A stretch of DNA of 60,897 bases from CAZWUK01 sp964636685 (lineage in GTDB: Bacteria; Bacillota; Clostridia; Christensenellales; CAG-138): assembly GCA_964636685.1 (NCBI GenBank), contig CAZWUK010000002.1:1-60897 (forward strand). Direction: 5' to 3'. Within the stretch, counting starts at the first letter, position 1. Each line of letters starts with the position of its first letter. The notes beneath the pieces are model-generated. The model was not told where the DNA came from and did no database searches. It was given only the letters and a program-made list of their open reading frames with translations. Positions 42,642 to 52,092 of the stretch are shown one piece after another. Position numbers and translations under genes: made by a program.

Positions 42642-43289
42642 TCATTTACCCCATCCCAATAGCAGGAACGCCAAAATCACGGCGCCCAGTACGGTGAGTA
42701 TCATCCGGCCGGTCAGCCCGGGCTTTGGGATGCGGAATTTGCCGACAAACGCGCCGGCCAGCAGCAGCATCCCCAGCGTAAGTATCAAATGGAATCGCGT
42801 CGGAAACAGTGGGCGCAGTGTAAAGACCGCCGGAACCGCCACCGCCGCCATCGTGACCGGCAACCCCTGAAACGCCGCCGGACGATCCGTTTTCCCTTCG
42901 CCGGTATCCTCCGTCACGTTGAAATACGCAAGGCGGATTAAGGCACACAGCACGTAAGCTGCCAGCACAAGCTGCTCATACCACATCGTCATCCCCGCGG
43001 CAAGACCGATCGCCGCCGGCAAAACGCCAAAGCATACGAGGTCGGCCAGCGAATCGATCTGGATGCCAAAGCGCTTTTCGTCGGTTGTTCGTGCGCGTGT
43101 GCGTGCAACCGTTCCGTCAAAGGTGTCGCACAGCCCGCACAGCATCAGGCAGACCAGCGCCGCACCGACATGTTCCATCGATGCAAAGCATATGCCGAGA
43201 ATCCCGCATGTCACCCCGAGATACGTCAATATGACCGTATAGTTGTAATACCCCACCAAAACACGGGCAGGGTTGATTTCCCGCTTCAC
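42642..43289 (-). CDS. CDP-alcohol phosphatidyltransferase, PssA-like
   Basis: 215 residues from GTG 43289, chosen because it overlaps the epimerase stop (GTGA) and has GGGGG upstream. Motif DTFDGTVARTRARTTDEKRF, then GIQIDSLADLV: the CDP-OH-P signature with the longer insertion (x8) between AR and G-x3-D-x3-D, as in phosphatidylserine synthase type II. Six hydrophobic segments. As the last gene of a polysaccharide operon it might make phosphatidylserine or another head group, or anchor or modify the polymer; only the family is certain. Confidence 0.8.
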   Translation of the reverse strand: MKREINPARVLVGYYNYTVILTYLGVTCGILGICFASMEHVGAALVCLMLCGLCDTFDGTVARTRARTTDEKRFGIQIDSLADLVCFGVLPAAIGLAAGMTMWYEQLVLAAYVLCALIRLAYFNVTEDTGEGKTDRPAAFQGLPVTMAAVAVPAVFTLRPLFPTRFHLILTLGMLLLAGAFVGKFRIPKPGLTGRMILTVLGAVILAFLLLGWGK

Positions 43290-44290
43290 TCGCAATAAAA
43301 CCCCCGGTACCATTCCACAAACCGCGGCAATCCCTCCGCGATCGTCGTCGTCGGAACGAACCCAAAATCCTGCTTCAGCCGCGTAATATCCGCCGCCGTC
43401 ATATAGACGTCGCCGTCCTGCATCGGCAGATATTCCTTGTCGGCCGTCTTGCCCCATGCCTGTTCGAGCGTTCGGATAAAGTCATCGAGCTTTTCCGGAT
43501 GATTGTTGCCGATATTGTAAACGATCGCCGGACTGCCAGAAGCATCCGGCGCAGGCGGTGCAAACAACAGCCGTGTCACGCCCTCCACAATATCGTCGAT
43601 GTAGGTAAAATCCCGGTACAGATCGCCGTTGTTGAACACCTTTATGCTCTGCCCGGCAAGTATCTTTTGGGTAAACGAAAAATACGCCATATCCGGCCGG
43701 CCAAACGGGCCGTATACCGTGAAAAAGCGCAGTCCCGTCGAGGGAATCTGATACAGATGCGCGTAGGTATACGCCATCAGCTCGTTGGATTTCTTTGTCG
43801 CGGCATACAGGCTGGCCGGATGATCCACATTGTCCGTCTCGGAAAACGGCGCGTTTGTGCGGTTGCCGTAAACCGACGAGCTGGAAGCATAGACCAGATG
43901 CTCCACCGGATACCGTCTGCAAGCCTCCAGAATATTGAAAAAGCCCTGTACGTTGGATCGGATGTACGCCGACGGGTTTTCGATACTGTAGCGAACGCCC
44001 GCCTGCGCGGCAAGGTTCACAACAACATCCGGTCTGGCGTCGGAAAACAGCACCTCCACGGCGCCCGCGTCCGAAATGTCCAGCTTGTAGAACGTGAATT
44101 TCGCCGATGTGTCCAATATTGCAAGCCGCGCCTTCTTCAGCTCCGGGTCGTAGTAATCGTTGAGATCATCCACCCCGACGACCGCAATCCCGGCCGCCAA
44201 CAGCCGCTTTGCCAAATGAAAGCCGATAAAACCCGCAGCGCCGGTAATCAGTACGGTCTTTGCCGGATCAAGGGGCTTGGTTCTTTCCAT
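43286..44290 (-). CDS. UDP-glucuronate 4-epimerase-like NAD(P) epimerase
   Basis: 334 residues from ATG 44290; its RBS GGGAGG lies in the last codons of the upstream dehydrogenase gene. Short-chain epimerase: GAAGFIGFHLAKRLL (NAD-binding), YASSSSVYG, YAATKKSNE with catalytic Tyr-x3-Lys, FFTVYGPFGRPDMA. It follows UDP-glucose dehydrogenase, so UDP-GlcA to UDP-GalA is the likely step, supplying a uronic acid to the polymer. Confidence 0.88.
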   Translation of the reverse strand: MERTKPLDPAKTVLITGAAGFIGFHLAKRLLAAGIAVVGVDDLNDYYDPELKKARLAILDTSAKFTFYKLDISDAGAVEVLFSDARPDVVVNLAAQAGVRYSIENPSAYIRSNVQGFFNILEACRRYPVEHLVYASSSSVYGNRTNAPFSETDNVDHPASLYAATKKSNELMAYTYAHLYQIPSTGLRFFTVYGPFGRPDMAYFSFTQKILAGQSIKVFNNGDLYRDFTYIDDIVEGVTRLLFAPPAPDASGSPAIVYNIGNNHPEKLDDFIRTLEQAWGKTADKEYLPMQDGDVYMTAADITRLKQDFGFVPTTTIAEGLPRFVEWYRGFYCE

Positions 44291-44294
44291 AAAA

Positions 44295-45590
44295 CTACCT
44301 CCCGATGGAATAATACTCCACTTTGGCCGCCGCCATGTCCTGCGGCGCATAAATATTTCTGCCGTCATAAACCAGCGGCGTTCTCATCCTCTGCCGGTAG
44401 ATCGCCGGCCGCACCGCCTTGATCTCGGGCCATTCGGTGAAGATAAAGCACACGTTGGCGCCGTCCAGCGCCTCCTCGGGCGAAGAAGCGTAGTGAATGT
44501 CCGGATAGCGCTTTTTGAAGCGCTCGACGCCCACCGGATCATAGGCGCTTACCAGCGCGCCCGCTTCCAGCAGCAGCGGCATGTTATCCAGCGACGGCGC
44601 TTCCCGCAGATCGTCCGTGCCGGGCTTAAAGGTCAGACCCAGCACCGCGACCTTGAGTCCCGAAAAGGAGATCAGGCGGCGCTTTGCCTTCTCAAACAGG
44701 CGTGTCTTCTGGAGAGAATTCACCTCTACCGCAGCCTCGACGGTGCGCAGACGATAACCGTTCTGCTCCGCGAGAAATTTCAGCGCCTTGGTATCCTTGG
44801 GGAAGCAGCTTCCGCCGTAGCCAATGCCGGCGTTTAAAAACTTCGCGCCGATGCGCGCGTCATAGCTCATACATTCGGCCACATCTTGAATGTCTGCGCC
44901 TACCAATTCGCAAAGGTTTGCAATATCGTTCATATAGGAGATCTTGAGCGCGAGAAAGTCGTTGGAAGCGTATTTTGCCATCTCCGCCGACCGGCGGCTG
45001 ACCGAAACAATGGGGAGCGCAAAGGGTTCGTAGATTTCTCGCAGCAGCGCCTCGGCCTCCGGGCTTTCCGTGCCGATCAGAACGCGCGCGGCATGAAGCG
45101 TATCCCGCACCGCGCTGCCCTGCGCCAGAAACTCCGGATTGGACGCTACCTCGACACGAACGTCCCGGTCGAGGAAATCATGGATACATTGCTCCACCTT
45201 ATCGTTTGTTCCCACCGGTACGGTGGATTTGACGACCACAAGGCAGTCGTGCTCCACGTTTTCCGCAATTTGCCGCGCCACCGCCGCGATATAGGAGAGA
45301 TTTGCCGAACCGTCCGGCTGTTCCGGCGTGCCAACGCCAATGAAAATCGCGTCGGCGTCCCGGTAGGCAGTCTTGCAATCGGTGGTAAAGTGCAGCGTGC
45401 CGCGCGCAATATTTTTTTGCATCAGCGCCTCAAGATCCGCTTCGTATATGGGCGAGATCCCGTTTTGCATCAAGCGAATCTTGCCCTCGTCTACATCAAC
45501 GCACGTAACGTCGTGCCCTACCTCGGCAAAGCATACGCCCGCCACCAGTCCGACATACCCCGTACCGGCAACCGCAATTTTTCGTTTCAT
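44295..45590 (-). CDS. ugd: UDP-glucose 6-dehydrogenase
   Basis: 431 residues. Four-electron oxidation of UDP-glucose to UDP-glucuronate. VAGTGYVGLVAGVCFAEVGH (NAD site), NPEFLAQGSAVRD, the catalytic-Cys loop GYGGSCFPKDTKAL and GLTFKPGTDDLREAPS are all intact. The start overlaps the flippase stop (ATGA 45587-45590). It feeds the epimerase next to it. Confidence 0.97.
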   Translation of the reverse strand: MKRKIAVAGTGYVGLVAGVCFAEVGHDVTCVDVDEGKIRLMQNGISPIYEADLEALMQKNIARGTLHFTTDCKTAYRDADAIFIGVGTPEQPDGSANLSYIAAVARQIAENVEHDCLVVVKSTVPVGTNDKVEQCIHDFLDRDVRVEVASNPEFLAQGSAVRDTLHAARVLIGTESPEAEALLREIYEPFALPIVSVSRRSAEMAKYASNDFLALKISYMNDIANLCELVGADIQDVAECMSYDARIGAKFLNAGIGYGGSCFPKDTKALKFLAEQNGYRLRTVEAAVEVNSLQKTRLFEKAKRRLISFSGLKVAVLGLTFKPGTDDLREAPSLDNMPLLLEAGALVSAYDPVGVERFKKRYPDIHYASSPEEALDGANVCFIFTEWPEIKAVRPAIYRQRMRTPLVYDGRNIYAPQDMAAAKVEYYSIGR

Positions 45591-47074
45591 GGCTTGGCAT
45601 CCTCCAGCTTTTCGGATTTGGTATCCCGCTTATTTTTCAGCTCTCTGAGAGAGCGAAGCAGGAAGAAAAAGGTATCCACGTGAAACAGCAGCGCCAGCCC
45701 AACGTACACCGCAACGCCCAGCACGATCTGCAGGAGCAGCATCGGCGCGGCAGACAGCGGCAGCAGCGTTACGGCATAGACGCACGCGCCCATAACGAGC
45801 GACAAAAGCAACGGCGGCAGCAGATCGCCGATTTGCCGCCGGATCGGATAGCCGACCAGCTTTTTCAACACCGGCATATTGATGAACACGCCAACCACGC
45901 TGGTCAGCGCCACACAAGCCGCAATGGCAAGCGGTGTCTGAAACTGTGTCAGCGCAACGGCAAGCAGCAAAACGCCAGCCGTTTTTTTTGCAATCTCCAG
46001 GTATAGGCAGCTGTCGCTGCGGCCCACCGCCTTTACGATCTGTAAATTCACCTCATCCACCGTTAGAAACGCATACATCAGACACATAATCTGCAAATAT
46101 GGAACCGACGGCAGCCATTTGTCCGTGAGCAGCAACGATATCATGGGTTTTGCGGTCGCCGCCAGCCCCATCATGATCGGAAATGTCAAAAACGCGTTGC
46201 CCGCATTGGATCTTCGCAACATTGTCAACAAACGGTCTTCGTCATCCTGCTGGGAAGAAAACGTGGAGAACAGCGCCGTCTGCGACGCGCTATAGAGACA
46301 GGCCGCGATGGTATCCGGAAACTGCTTGGCCTTGCGGTAGTATGCCATCGTTTTTGACGAGTAGCGTTTTCCGATAATCAGGCTGGAAATGTCGTCGTAG
46401 AGCGTGGTCAAAAGCCCCGCCGTCATCAGCTTCCAGCTGTATGCAAACAGTTTTTTCAGGCTGGCAAACGAAAACAGCCATCTGGGACGCCAGGGTACAA
46501 GAATCAGCAGCAGGATTCCCTGTATAAAGCGGCTGCTGACCTGCTGCGCAACGAGCGCCCAGACGCCAAAGCCCATATACGCCATCGTGATACCGATGAC
46601 GCCGGAAACGATCACCGCGGAAAGTCCCGACACAAACATTTTGCGGAAGGTCATGTCCCGCATCACGCGCGCTTCCTGCACAGTGATAAACGCGTTTGCA
46701 AACAGCATCAGCGCAATGGCGCGCAGAGAATCTGTAACCAGCGGTTCCTCATAGATCCGCGCAATCCACGGTGCCGCGACATACAGCGCCGCGTAGGATA
46801 GCGCTGCCATAAACAGCAAAAAATAGAAAACCGTGGAATACTCGAGCTCTCCGGATTCACGGTTTTGTACCAGCGCGTTGGAAAATCCACGCGATGCGAA
46901 CACCGTAGCGATGGAAACAAAGATGACAATGATGGTTAGAACGCTATAATCCGTCGGGTCCAGCAGTCTTGCAAGCACGACGCTGGTAATAAACTGGATT
47001 CCCTGTGTTCCGCCGTTTTCCAGAAACTTCCAGATCATTCCCTTTACGGTCTTCTGCTTAACATCATCTGCCAT
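45587..47074 (-). CDS. MOP-family polysaccharide flippase
   Basis: 495 residues with about 14 hydrophobic segments. The N-terminal region (IWKFLENGGTQGIQFITSVV, LARLLDPTDYSVLTIIVIFV) is typical of WzxC/TuaB-type exporters. It would flip the lipid-linked repeat unit. Placed between the ligase/polymerase-like gene and ugd. Confidence 0.92.
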   Translation of the reverse strand: MADDVKQKTVKGMIWKFLENGGTQGIQFITSVVLARLLDPTDYSVLTIIVIFVSIATVFASRGFSNALVQNRESGELEYSTVFYFLLFMAALSYAALYVAAPWIARIYEEPLVTDSLRAIALMLFANAFITVQEARVMRDMTFRKMFVSGLSAVIVSGVIGITMAYMGFGVWALVAQQVSSRFIQGILLLILVPWRPRWLFSFASLKKLFAYSWKLMTAGLLTTLYDDISSLIIGKRYSSKTMAYYRKAKQFPDTIAACLYSASQTALFSTFSSQQDDEDRLLTMLRRSNAGNAFLTFPIMMGLAATAKPMISLLLTDKWLPSVPYLQIMCLMYAFLTVDEVNLQIVKAVGRSDSCLYLEIAKKTAGVLLLAVALTQFQTPLAIAACVALTSVVGVFINMPVLKKLVGYPIRRQIGDLLPPLLLSLVMGACVYAVTLLPLSAAPMLLLQIVLGVAVYVGLALLFHVDTFFFLLRSLRELKNKRDTKSEKLEDAKP

Positions 47075-47107
47075 GCGGTGTTCGTTCTCTTTTCATATTC
47101 ATATCAT

Positions 47108-48628
47108 TTATTTGTCATTGTACATCGCTGCTTCGGAAGTTGCAACTTGCGGGGCTTTTTGCACCTGACTGACGCGTAAAAAGCAAAATACCATTCCGCC
47201 GGCAAGCGAGAACCACAGCCAGATGTGGTTCAGCGTCCAAGCAGTGAAAAGGAATTCCTCCAGCAGCGCCTCAAAGACGCAGTAGGCAAGAATCGCCGGG
47301 ACAAGACGCATTTCCAACGACGTTCGATCGGTCAAACGCTGAAACGCAAGCTTTGCTGCGGCGATCGCCAGCAAGACGCAAAACGCCAGAATCAGCAGCA
47401 GTCCCGGCAGCCCGAACGAAAACAGCGCGGAGAAAAACGAATTGTGCAGATTCGTCTTGGGCAATCCATCCGGAACATAAGCGCTGATCGACTGTCCGGC
47501 CTCCAAAGCCCCCACGCCGTACAGCAAAATCTCCGGATGATCGCTTAGGCACTGGAAAGCGCTCTTCCAGATCGCCGTCCGCCCGTTCAGCGTGCCCACG
47601 TCCGTCGCACCGCGCGTTACGGCAAGCGTCACCGACGTGTCGTCCCCCGCTTCCGCAACCTCGGTTTCCTGCGGCAATGTGGCGTCCGCAGGCGTTTCCG
47701 TATCGGACGGCGTTGCGGCTGTCGCGGTGGATTTTGTCATATATGCGTTGTAAGCGCGCGTTACAAGCCCCGTGCCGCAAACGAGCAGCACGATCACGAC
47801 CAGTCCAGCCGCGGCGCTTGCCAGCACGCGGAGCCACGCGCGCATCCGTTGCGGCAGTTTGGTATTCAGATACAGGAACGCGCAGCCGCCCATCACCGCC
47901 GCGCAGCCGTAAATTGCCGTGCGGCTGTCCGACAGAGCGAGCGTAATATAGAAAAGCAGCATTGCGGCAAGCAAAGCAACTCGGCTCAGCCACTTTTTCG
48001 ATGCGGCAAGCAGGATCACCGCAAGCAGCATCGGCATCGCGGCAAGCGGGCCGGTCGTGTTGGGGTTGCAGAACAGATGAAGCCGTCCCTCCACGCCCAT
48101 TCCGAATATCTCGTTTCCGCCCGTGGATACGATGCTCTTTCCCAGCGCAACTACCGTAAGCGCGGCGCTGCAAAGCACAACCGTACCGACAATCGCCGCG
48201 GTGCAGACAATGCGCAGCACCTTGCGCAGCTCCTCGGCAGAAAACGCATAGGGTGCGGAAAAGCAAAGCAAGAACGCAACGCACGCGGCGCACGCCCAGG
48301 TGCTGCCCAGCAGTCCGTCCGCCTGCCAGTCAACCAAGGCCGCCGACAGGAACATCCACGCTGTAACGGCGCCCATCAGCCTGACCTCTCGATACTTCGC
48401 GAACTCGCAGTTGTATAAAATCAGCGCGAAAGCAAAGATCGCGCTCGGAAACAGGACAAACCGCAGCAAAGCTTCCTCACGGCGCGGACTGATCGTACAA
48501 AAAACGGAGACCAGGACGGTAAGCGCCAGCGCATACAACAGAATGCTGCGCCAAGCCCATAGTCTTTGGATCCCCGGAAACCTTTCCGTTTTTATCTGTT
48601 CCCCGGTACAAGCCGCCTTGTTTTTCAT
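47108..48628 (-). CDS. O-antigen-ligase/Wzy-family membrane protein
   Basis: 506 residues with about 11-12 membrane segments and a large extracytoplasmic loop between about residues 295 and 385 (rich in Thr/Ala/Glu, then GTLNGRTAIWKSAFQCLSDH). The loop motif NGRTAIW and the following GVGALEAG are the Wzy_C/WaaL family signature. It polymerises or ligates lipid-linked oligosaccharides. RBS GGAGGG lies 5 bases before ATG 48628. Confidence 0.85.
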   Translation of the reverse strand: MKNKAACTGEQIKTERFPGIQRLWAWRSILLYALALTVLVSVFCTISPRREEALLRFVLFPSAIFAFALILYNCEFAKYREVRLMGAVTAWMFLSAALVDWQADGLLGSTWACAACVAFLLCFSAPYAFSAEELRKVLRIVCTAAIVGTVVLCSAALTVVALGKSIVSTGGNEIFGMGVEGRLHLFCNPNTTGPLAAMPMLLAVILLAASKKWLSRVALLAAMLLFYITLALSDSRTAIYGCAAVMGGCAFLYLNTKLPQRMRAWLRVLASAAAGLVVIVLLVCGTGLVTRAYNAYMTKSTATAATPSDTETPADATLPQETEVAEAGDDTSVTLAVTRGATDVGTLNGRTAIWKSAFQCLSDHPEILLYGVGALEAGQSISAYVPDGLPKTNLHNSFFSALFSFGLPGLLLILAFCVLLAIAAAKLAFQRLTDRTSLEMRLVPAILAYCVFEALLEEFLFTAWTLNHIWLWFSLAGGMVFCFLRVSQVQKAPQVATSEAAMYNDK

Positions 48629-48692
48629 AAATACCCTCCATCCGGCGTTTGGCCGGTTCTGATTGTTTTGCGCAGCGCTTCCGGACGTGCCT

Positions 48693-50924
48693 TCAGCGTC
48701 GCTTTGTTTTTTGCTTTATCGCGCGTTCCAGATACGATTTCCATTGTTCCGCGACCAGATTTTCATCCAGTCTTTCGCGGATATGCTGCGCATTTTCTCC
48801 ACGCGCCGCCGCAAGCGCAGAATCGTCCGCGAGCGTCGCCATGGCGTTTGCAAGCGCGTCGCAATCGCCCACCTTCGTGAGCAGTCCGTTTTCATGATCC
48901 TCGATGAGCGCCCGGCAGCCACCCGCGCTGCAATCGGTTGCAACACACGGCAGCCCTGCCGCCATCGCCTCGATCAGCACGTTCGGCATGCCCTCAAAAT
49001 CAGAGGGCAGCACAAACATCGCAGCATCATTCATATCCTGCCCCAGCGTTTTGGTCTGACCGGGCAGCTGCACCGCATCCGAAACGTTCAGAGACGCCGC
49101 AAGCGCTGTGAGCGCGTCGCGCTCCGTTCCCTCGCCGTAAATCGTCAGCGTATAGTTGGGATGCGCCTTATGAAAGATCGAAAACGCGCGGATCAGGAGC
49201 GGAAAGTTCTTCTGCTTTTCCAGCCTGCCCGCCGAAACGATGTTCTGCTTGCGCTCACCTGAAAAGGGCGCGGGAATGCGCGACGTATCCAGCGGATTGG
49301 GCAGCACCGTACCGCGCCGTTGGATAGGCTTGGAAAAATATGCAGCCGCCTCGTCCGTTTGAAACACAAAGCCCGTCGCAAACGGATACAGCACCCGCCG
49401 AAGCAGCCGCTTTACACGGCTTTCCGGATGGCGTCGCGGATCGTTGCGCTCCGAGACGACGACAGGGACGCCTCTGCCCAGCAAAAACAACACCGTCCAA
49501 ACATTGACCTTTTCCGGCATTGCCAAAACAACGTCCGGTTTTTCTTCCCGGACAAGTCGCCGCAAAGCGCCGTAGACCTTGGGAATATCCCGCGACCGGC
49601 ACTCCGTTTTTTGCGACAGCGCGGTAAGCCGCACCGCGTCCGAAAGCGGATAAAAGGAATCCGCGCGGTATTCCGTGGCGATCGTAACAATCACGCCCTG
49701 CTTTGCAAATCGATTGGCTAGCTGTGCAATCACACGTTCGCAGCCGCCGCCCGCCATGTTATGCGTCATAATCAAGATGCTGGAAAGCTCGATTTTCCGG
49801 GACGTGCGTGCTTTTTCCGCGCGATAAATCTCCATCAGCTGCGCCGCGTTTTGCACAATGTCATACCCCGCCCGCCGGATGCTGTCGGCTGCCTGCGCGC
49901 TGATATTGACTCGATTCCCGCGGCAAAGCTCCGCTGCTGCCGCCGCCCACGCGCGCGGTGACGCCGTCAGCGGCAGAAAGGAAACATTGCCCGTCATATC
50001 CGCCTCTCGCGTCACGGCGTCCGACGCCAGACAAAAAAGTCCGCTGGTTTGCGCTTCCAGCAGCGTAAAGGGAAGTCCCTCATGCAACGACGGCAGCAAA
50101 AACGCATCCATCGCGCACAGCAGCTTTTCCGGCGCGTCTGTTTTTCCATAGAAAATCACACGATCCGACAGACCCAGTGCAGCGACCTTTTCCTCTGTCG
50201 CGCCGCGCGTGTAGCCGTCGCCCACCAGCAGAAGCCGCGCGTCGGGCACCTCCCGCGCAAGCAGCGCAAAGACGTCGATCAGAAAGGTGTGATTCTTTTG
50301 TGTGTTGAACCCGCCGACGTGCCCAAAAACCGTCGCGTGCTCCGAAAGACTCAGTCGTCTGCGCGTTTCCTCACGCGTATCGGCACGAAAGGCAAAGCGT
50401 TCGGTATCGATCGCGTTGTGCAGCACAGTGAACGGCGCGTCACCGTATAGCCAGCGTCCTGCGGCTTGCCCGCACGCCATGGGCAGTGTGGTGCTTTCAG
50501 AAAACGCACCTGCCAACAGCTTATGCTCGAGCATATGGCTGCATGTGGTATTGTGACTGTGCGGTATGCGCGTCGGTATCCCTGCTTTTTTTGCCGCCAG
50601 CAGCTCCACCGCCAGCGTATTGCTGTTTCCGTGCGCATGAAGGATGTCATAATTGCCTGCCCGTGCCGTTTTTTTCAGTGCACAGTAATAACAAAACGGA
50701 TTTCTTCCGCGTCCCGATAGCGGAATCACCCGATCCCCGTTTTGTGCAAACATCCGTTCAACATACACCGGCGCCGCGCCCATGGTCACAAGATCCATGG
50801 AAAACGCGTCATGATCCAGCTTTTCATAGTAGTTCATCACGCATTGGGTGATCCCGTTGCGGTCAAACGGTACCGTCAACACCGTTAAAACTCGGATTCT
50901 CTCCTCTGCACCTTGCCGCGTCAT
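48693..50924 (-). CDS. Tandem GT4-GT4 glycosyltransferase fusion
   Basis: 743 residues: two complete GT-B/GT4 enzymes in one chain. The first (to ~residue 370) has DILHAHGNSNTLAVEL and PSLHEGLPFTLLEAQTSGL; the second (from ~380) begins SSILIMTHNMAGGGCERVIA and ends PSDFEGMPNVLIEAMAAGLP. Both halves retain the acidic E-x7-E donor motif, so both may be active, adding two sugars in sequence. The start overlaps the GT2 stop by ATGA (50921-50924). No break in frame or linker repeat is seen at the fusion point. Confidence 0.9.
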   Translation of the reverse strand: MTRQGAEERIRVLTVLTVPFDRNGITQCVMNYYEKLDHDAFSMDLVTMGAAPVYVERMFAQNGDRVIPLSGRGRNPFCYYCALKKTARAGNYDILHAHGNSNTLAVELLAAKKAGIPTRIPHSHNTTCSHMLEHKLLAGAFSESTTLPMACGQAAGRWLYGDAPFTVLHNAIDTERFAFRADTREETRRRLSLSEHATVFGHVGGFNTQKNHTFLIDVFALLAREVPDARLLLVGDGYTRGATEEKVAALGLSDRVIFYGKTDAPEKLLCAMDAFLLPSLHEGLPFTLLEAQTSGLFCLASDAVTREADMTGNVSFLPLTASPRAWAAAAAELCRGNRVNISAQAADSIRRAGYDIVQNAAQLMEIYRAEKARTSRKIELSSILIMTHNMAGGGCERVIAQLANRFAKQGVIVTIATEYRADSFYPLSDAVRLTALSQKTECRSRDIPKVYGALRRLVREEKPDVVLAMPEKVNVWTVLFLLGRGVPVVVSERNDPRRHPESRVKRLLRRVLYPFATGFVFQTDEAAAYFSKPIQRRGTVLPNPLDTSRIPAPFSGERKQNIVSAGRLEKQKNFPLLIRAFSIFHKAHPNYTLTIYGEGTERDALTALAASLNVSDAVQLPGQTKTLGQDMNDAAMFVLPSDFEGMPNVLIEAMAAGLPCVATDCSAGGCRALIEDHENGLLTKVGDCDALANAMATLADDSALAAARGENAQHIRERLDENLVAEQWKSYLERAIKQKTKRR

Positions 50925-51784
50925 CGAAACGCCTCCAGCTTCTCCGCTTCATGCCCCGTCACACGCTGCTCATAGATCTTTGCGTCCACAAGGAAACGGT
51001 ACCAGTAGCATTCAAAGTAGCAATAGATATAACCCTCTTTGCCGTCGAGAAAGCCAAGCTTTATGTAGTAATTATAAACAAACCACAGCCATGCGCGAAA
51101 AAACATGGGCGCCTTATAATACAGCCCGAATTTCTTTTTCCGCTGTGCAAGCAGCGCCTTATCCGTATTGACGTTCGTCGCGCTGCCGCCCTGTTCAAAA
51201 GCCAAATAATCCTGCAGCTCCCGAATGGTATACCAATTATATCGCGCAATATAGCTGTTGAGATCCTTAAAGTCGTTGTGCAGAAAGCGTTCCTTGATTT
51301 CCACGGTCGTGCCGCACAAAAGCTCTGTGTGCGCGTCGCGCTTGCGGTCTTCAATGCGCCCCCGGCCGGTTTTAAACACCATGATCTTGCGTTTTTTAGT
51401 GCTGCCGTGCTTCATCAGCCGGCCGAGAAAGTAGAAGTCCGCCTGCATGACGATTCCGTTGACGTCGTCGTTTTCATGCGCCGCCATCAGCTTTTCGCAA
51501 TGCGCAACCACCTCTTTGGTAAAGCGTTCGTCCGCGTCCAGCCGCAGCGTCCATTTGGTATCGATATTGCCGTTGTCGATACCCCAGTTGAACTGTGCCG
51601 CATAGTAGGTAAACGCATGCTCCATTACGTCTGCGCCAAGCGAACGGGCAAGCTCCACGGTTCTATCCGTGCTGCCGCTGTCCACGACAAGCACGCGTTT
51701 GCAAAGGCCTTCTACGCTCTTGATGCACGCTTCGATATTCTTTTCTTCATTCTTGGTCAATACGATTGCTGTCAGATCCGCCAT
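50921..51784 (-). CDS. GT2 glycosyltransferase, WaaE/KdtX-like
   Basis: 287 residues from ATG 51784. GT-A fold: DLTAIVLTKNEEKNIEACIK, VVDSGSTDRTVELA, WTLRLDADERFT with the metal-binding DAD, and later WYTIRELQDYLAFEQGG. Members of the LgtF/WaaE branch add the first sugars of oligosaccharides. It is the promoter-proximal gene of the operon, with its own consensus promoter. Confidence 0.9.
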   Translation of the reverse strand: MADLTAIVLTKNEEKNIEACIKSVEGLCKRVLVVDSGSTDRTVELARSLGADVMEHAFTYYAAQFNWGIDNGNIDTKWTLRLDADERFTKEVVAHCEKLMAAHENDDVNGIVMQADFYFLGRLMKHGSTKKRKIMVFKTGRGRIEDRKRDAHTELLCGTTVEIKERFLHNDFKDLNSYIARYNWYTIRELQDYLAFEQGGSATNVNTDKALLAQRKKKFGLYYKAPMFFRAWLWFVYNYYIKLGFLDGKEGYIYCYFECYWYRFLVDAKIYEQRVTGHEAEKLEAFR

Positions 51785-51847
51785 AGCACATCGCTTTCCG
51801 CCGGCAGCCCTTCCGGCCGTATAAAAATTCGCCAATAAACCAAAATA

Positions 51848-51876
51848 ATTTTATCATGCGGCTGTCGGGGTGTCAA
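51848..51876 (-). promoter_or_regulatory. Consensus promoter of the polysaccharide operon
   Basis: Minus strand TTGACA (51876-51871), 17 bp, TAAAAT (51853-51848) with extended -10 TGA. All seven genes down to 42642 run in the same direction with short gaps or overlaps. Confidence 0.85.
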
Positions 51877-51927
51877 ACGTATGCGGCGACGCCGCAAAAA
51901 ATAGCTGCATTTTTTCAAAAGAAACGG

Positions 51928-51957
51928 TTGCCGAAACCATGGGAAAAAGCGTACAAT
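51928..51957 (+). promoter_or_regulatory. Promoter of mgtE and its leader
   Basis: TTGCCG (51928-51933), 18-bp spacer, TACAAT (51952-51957). Transcription from about 51964 gives a ~150-base leader before mgtE. Confidence 0.6.
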
Positions 51958-52011
51958 AGAAGCGCTGATGTGGAGCCTTGCTCCAAGCACAAATCTTTTG
52001 AAAGGAGAACC

Positions 52012-52062
52012 ATGGTATGGACGCCGGACCTAGTCCGATTCCCTTATGCAAAATACAAATGA
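52012..52062 (+). CDS. Candidate 16-residue mgtE leader peptide
   Basis: A short frame reading MVWTPDLVRFPYAKYK with RBS AAAGGAG 4 bases before ATG 52012, a better ribosome site than most genes here. It contains Pro codons at positions 5 and 11 and an early Pro-Asp. Its stop TGA overlaps the left arm of the downstream hairpin by one base, so a ribosome reaching the stop would cover or clear the structures described in the next entry. This is a layout known from proline-containing Mg-responsive leaders such as MgtL of enterobacteria; homology is not claimed. Confidence 0.55.
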   Translation: MVWTPDLVRFPYAKYK

Positions 52063-52092
52063 CGGCGTCTGTGATCGCATCCTGACGCCGTC
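52019..52092 (+). promoter_or_regulatory. Competing hairpins in the mgtE leader
   Basis: Segment A GACGCCG (52020-52026) can pair with CGGCGTC in B (52063-52069). B in full, GACGGCGTC (52061-52069), pairs perfectly with C, GACGCCGTC (52084-52092). A:B and B:C exclude each other. A lies in the leader-peptide frame; C lies 9 bases before the mgtE RBS GGAGG (52101-52105), and CCGT in C can alternatively pair with ACGG beside that RBS. A small hairpin CGGAC-CTA-GTCCG (52025-52037) also falls in the frame. There is no U-tract, so control of translation or Rho access is more likely than an intrinsic terminator. Confidence 0.6.
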
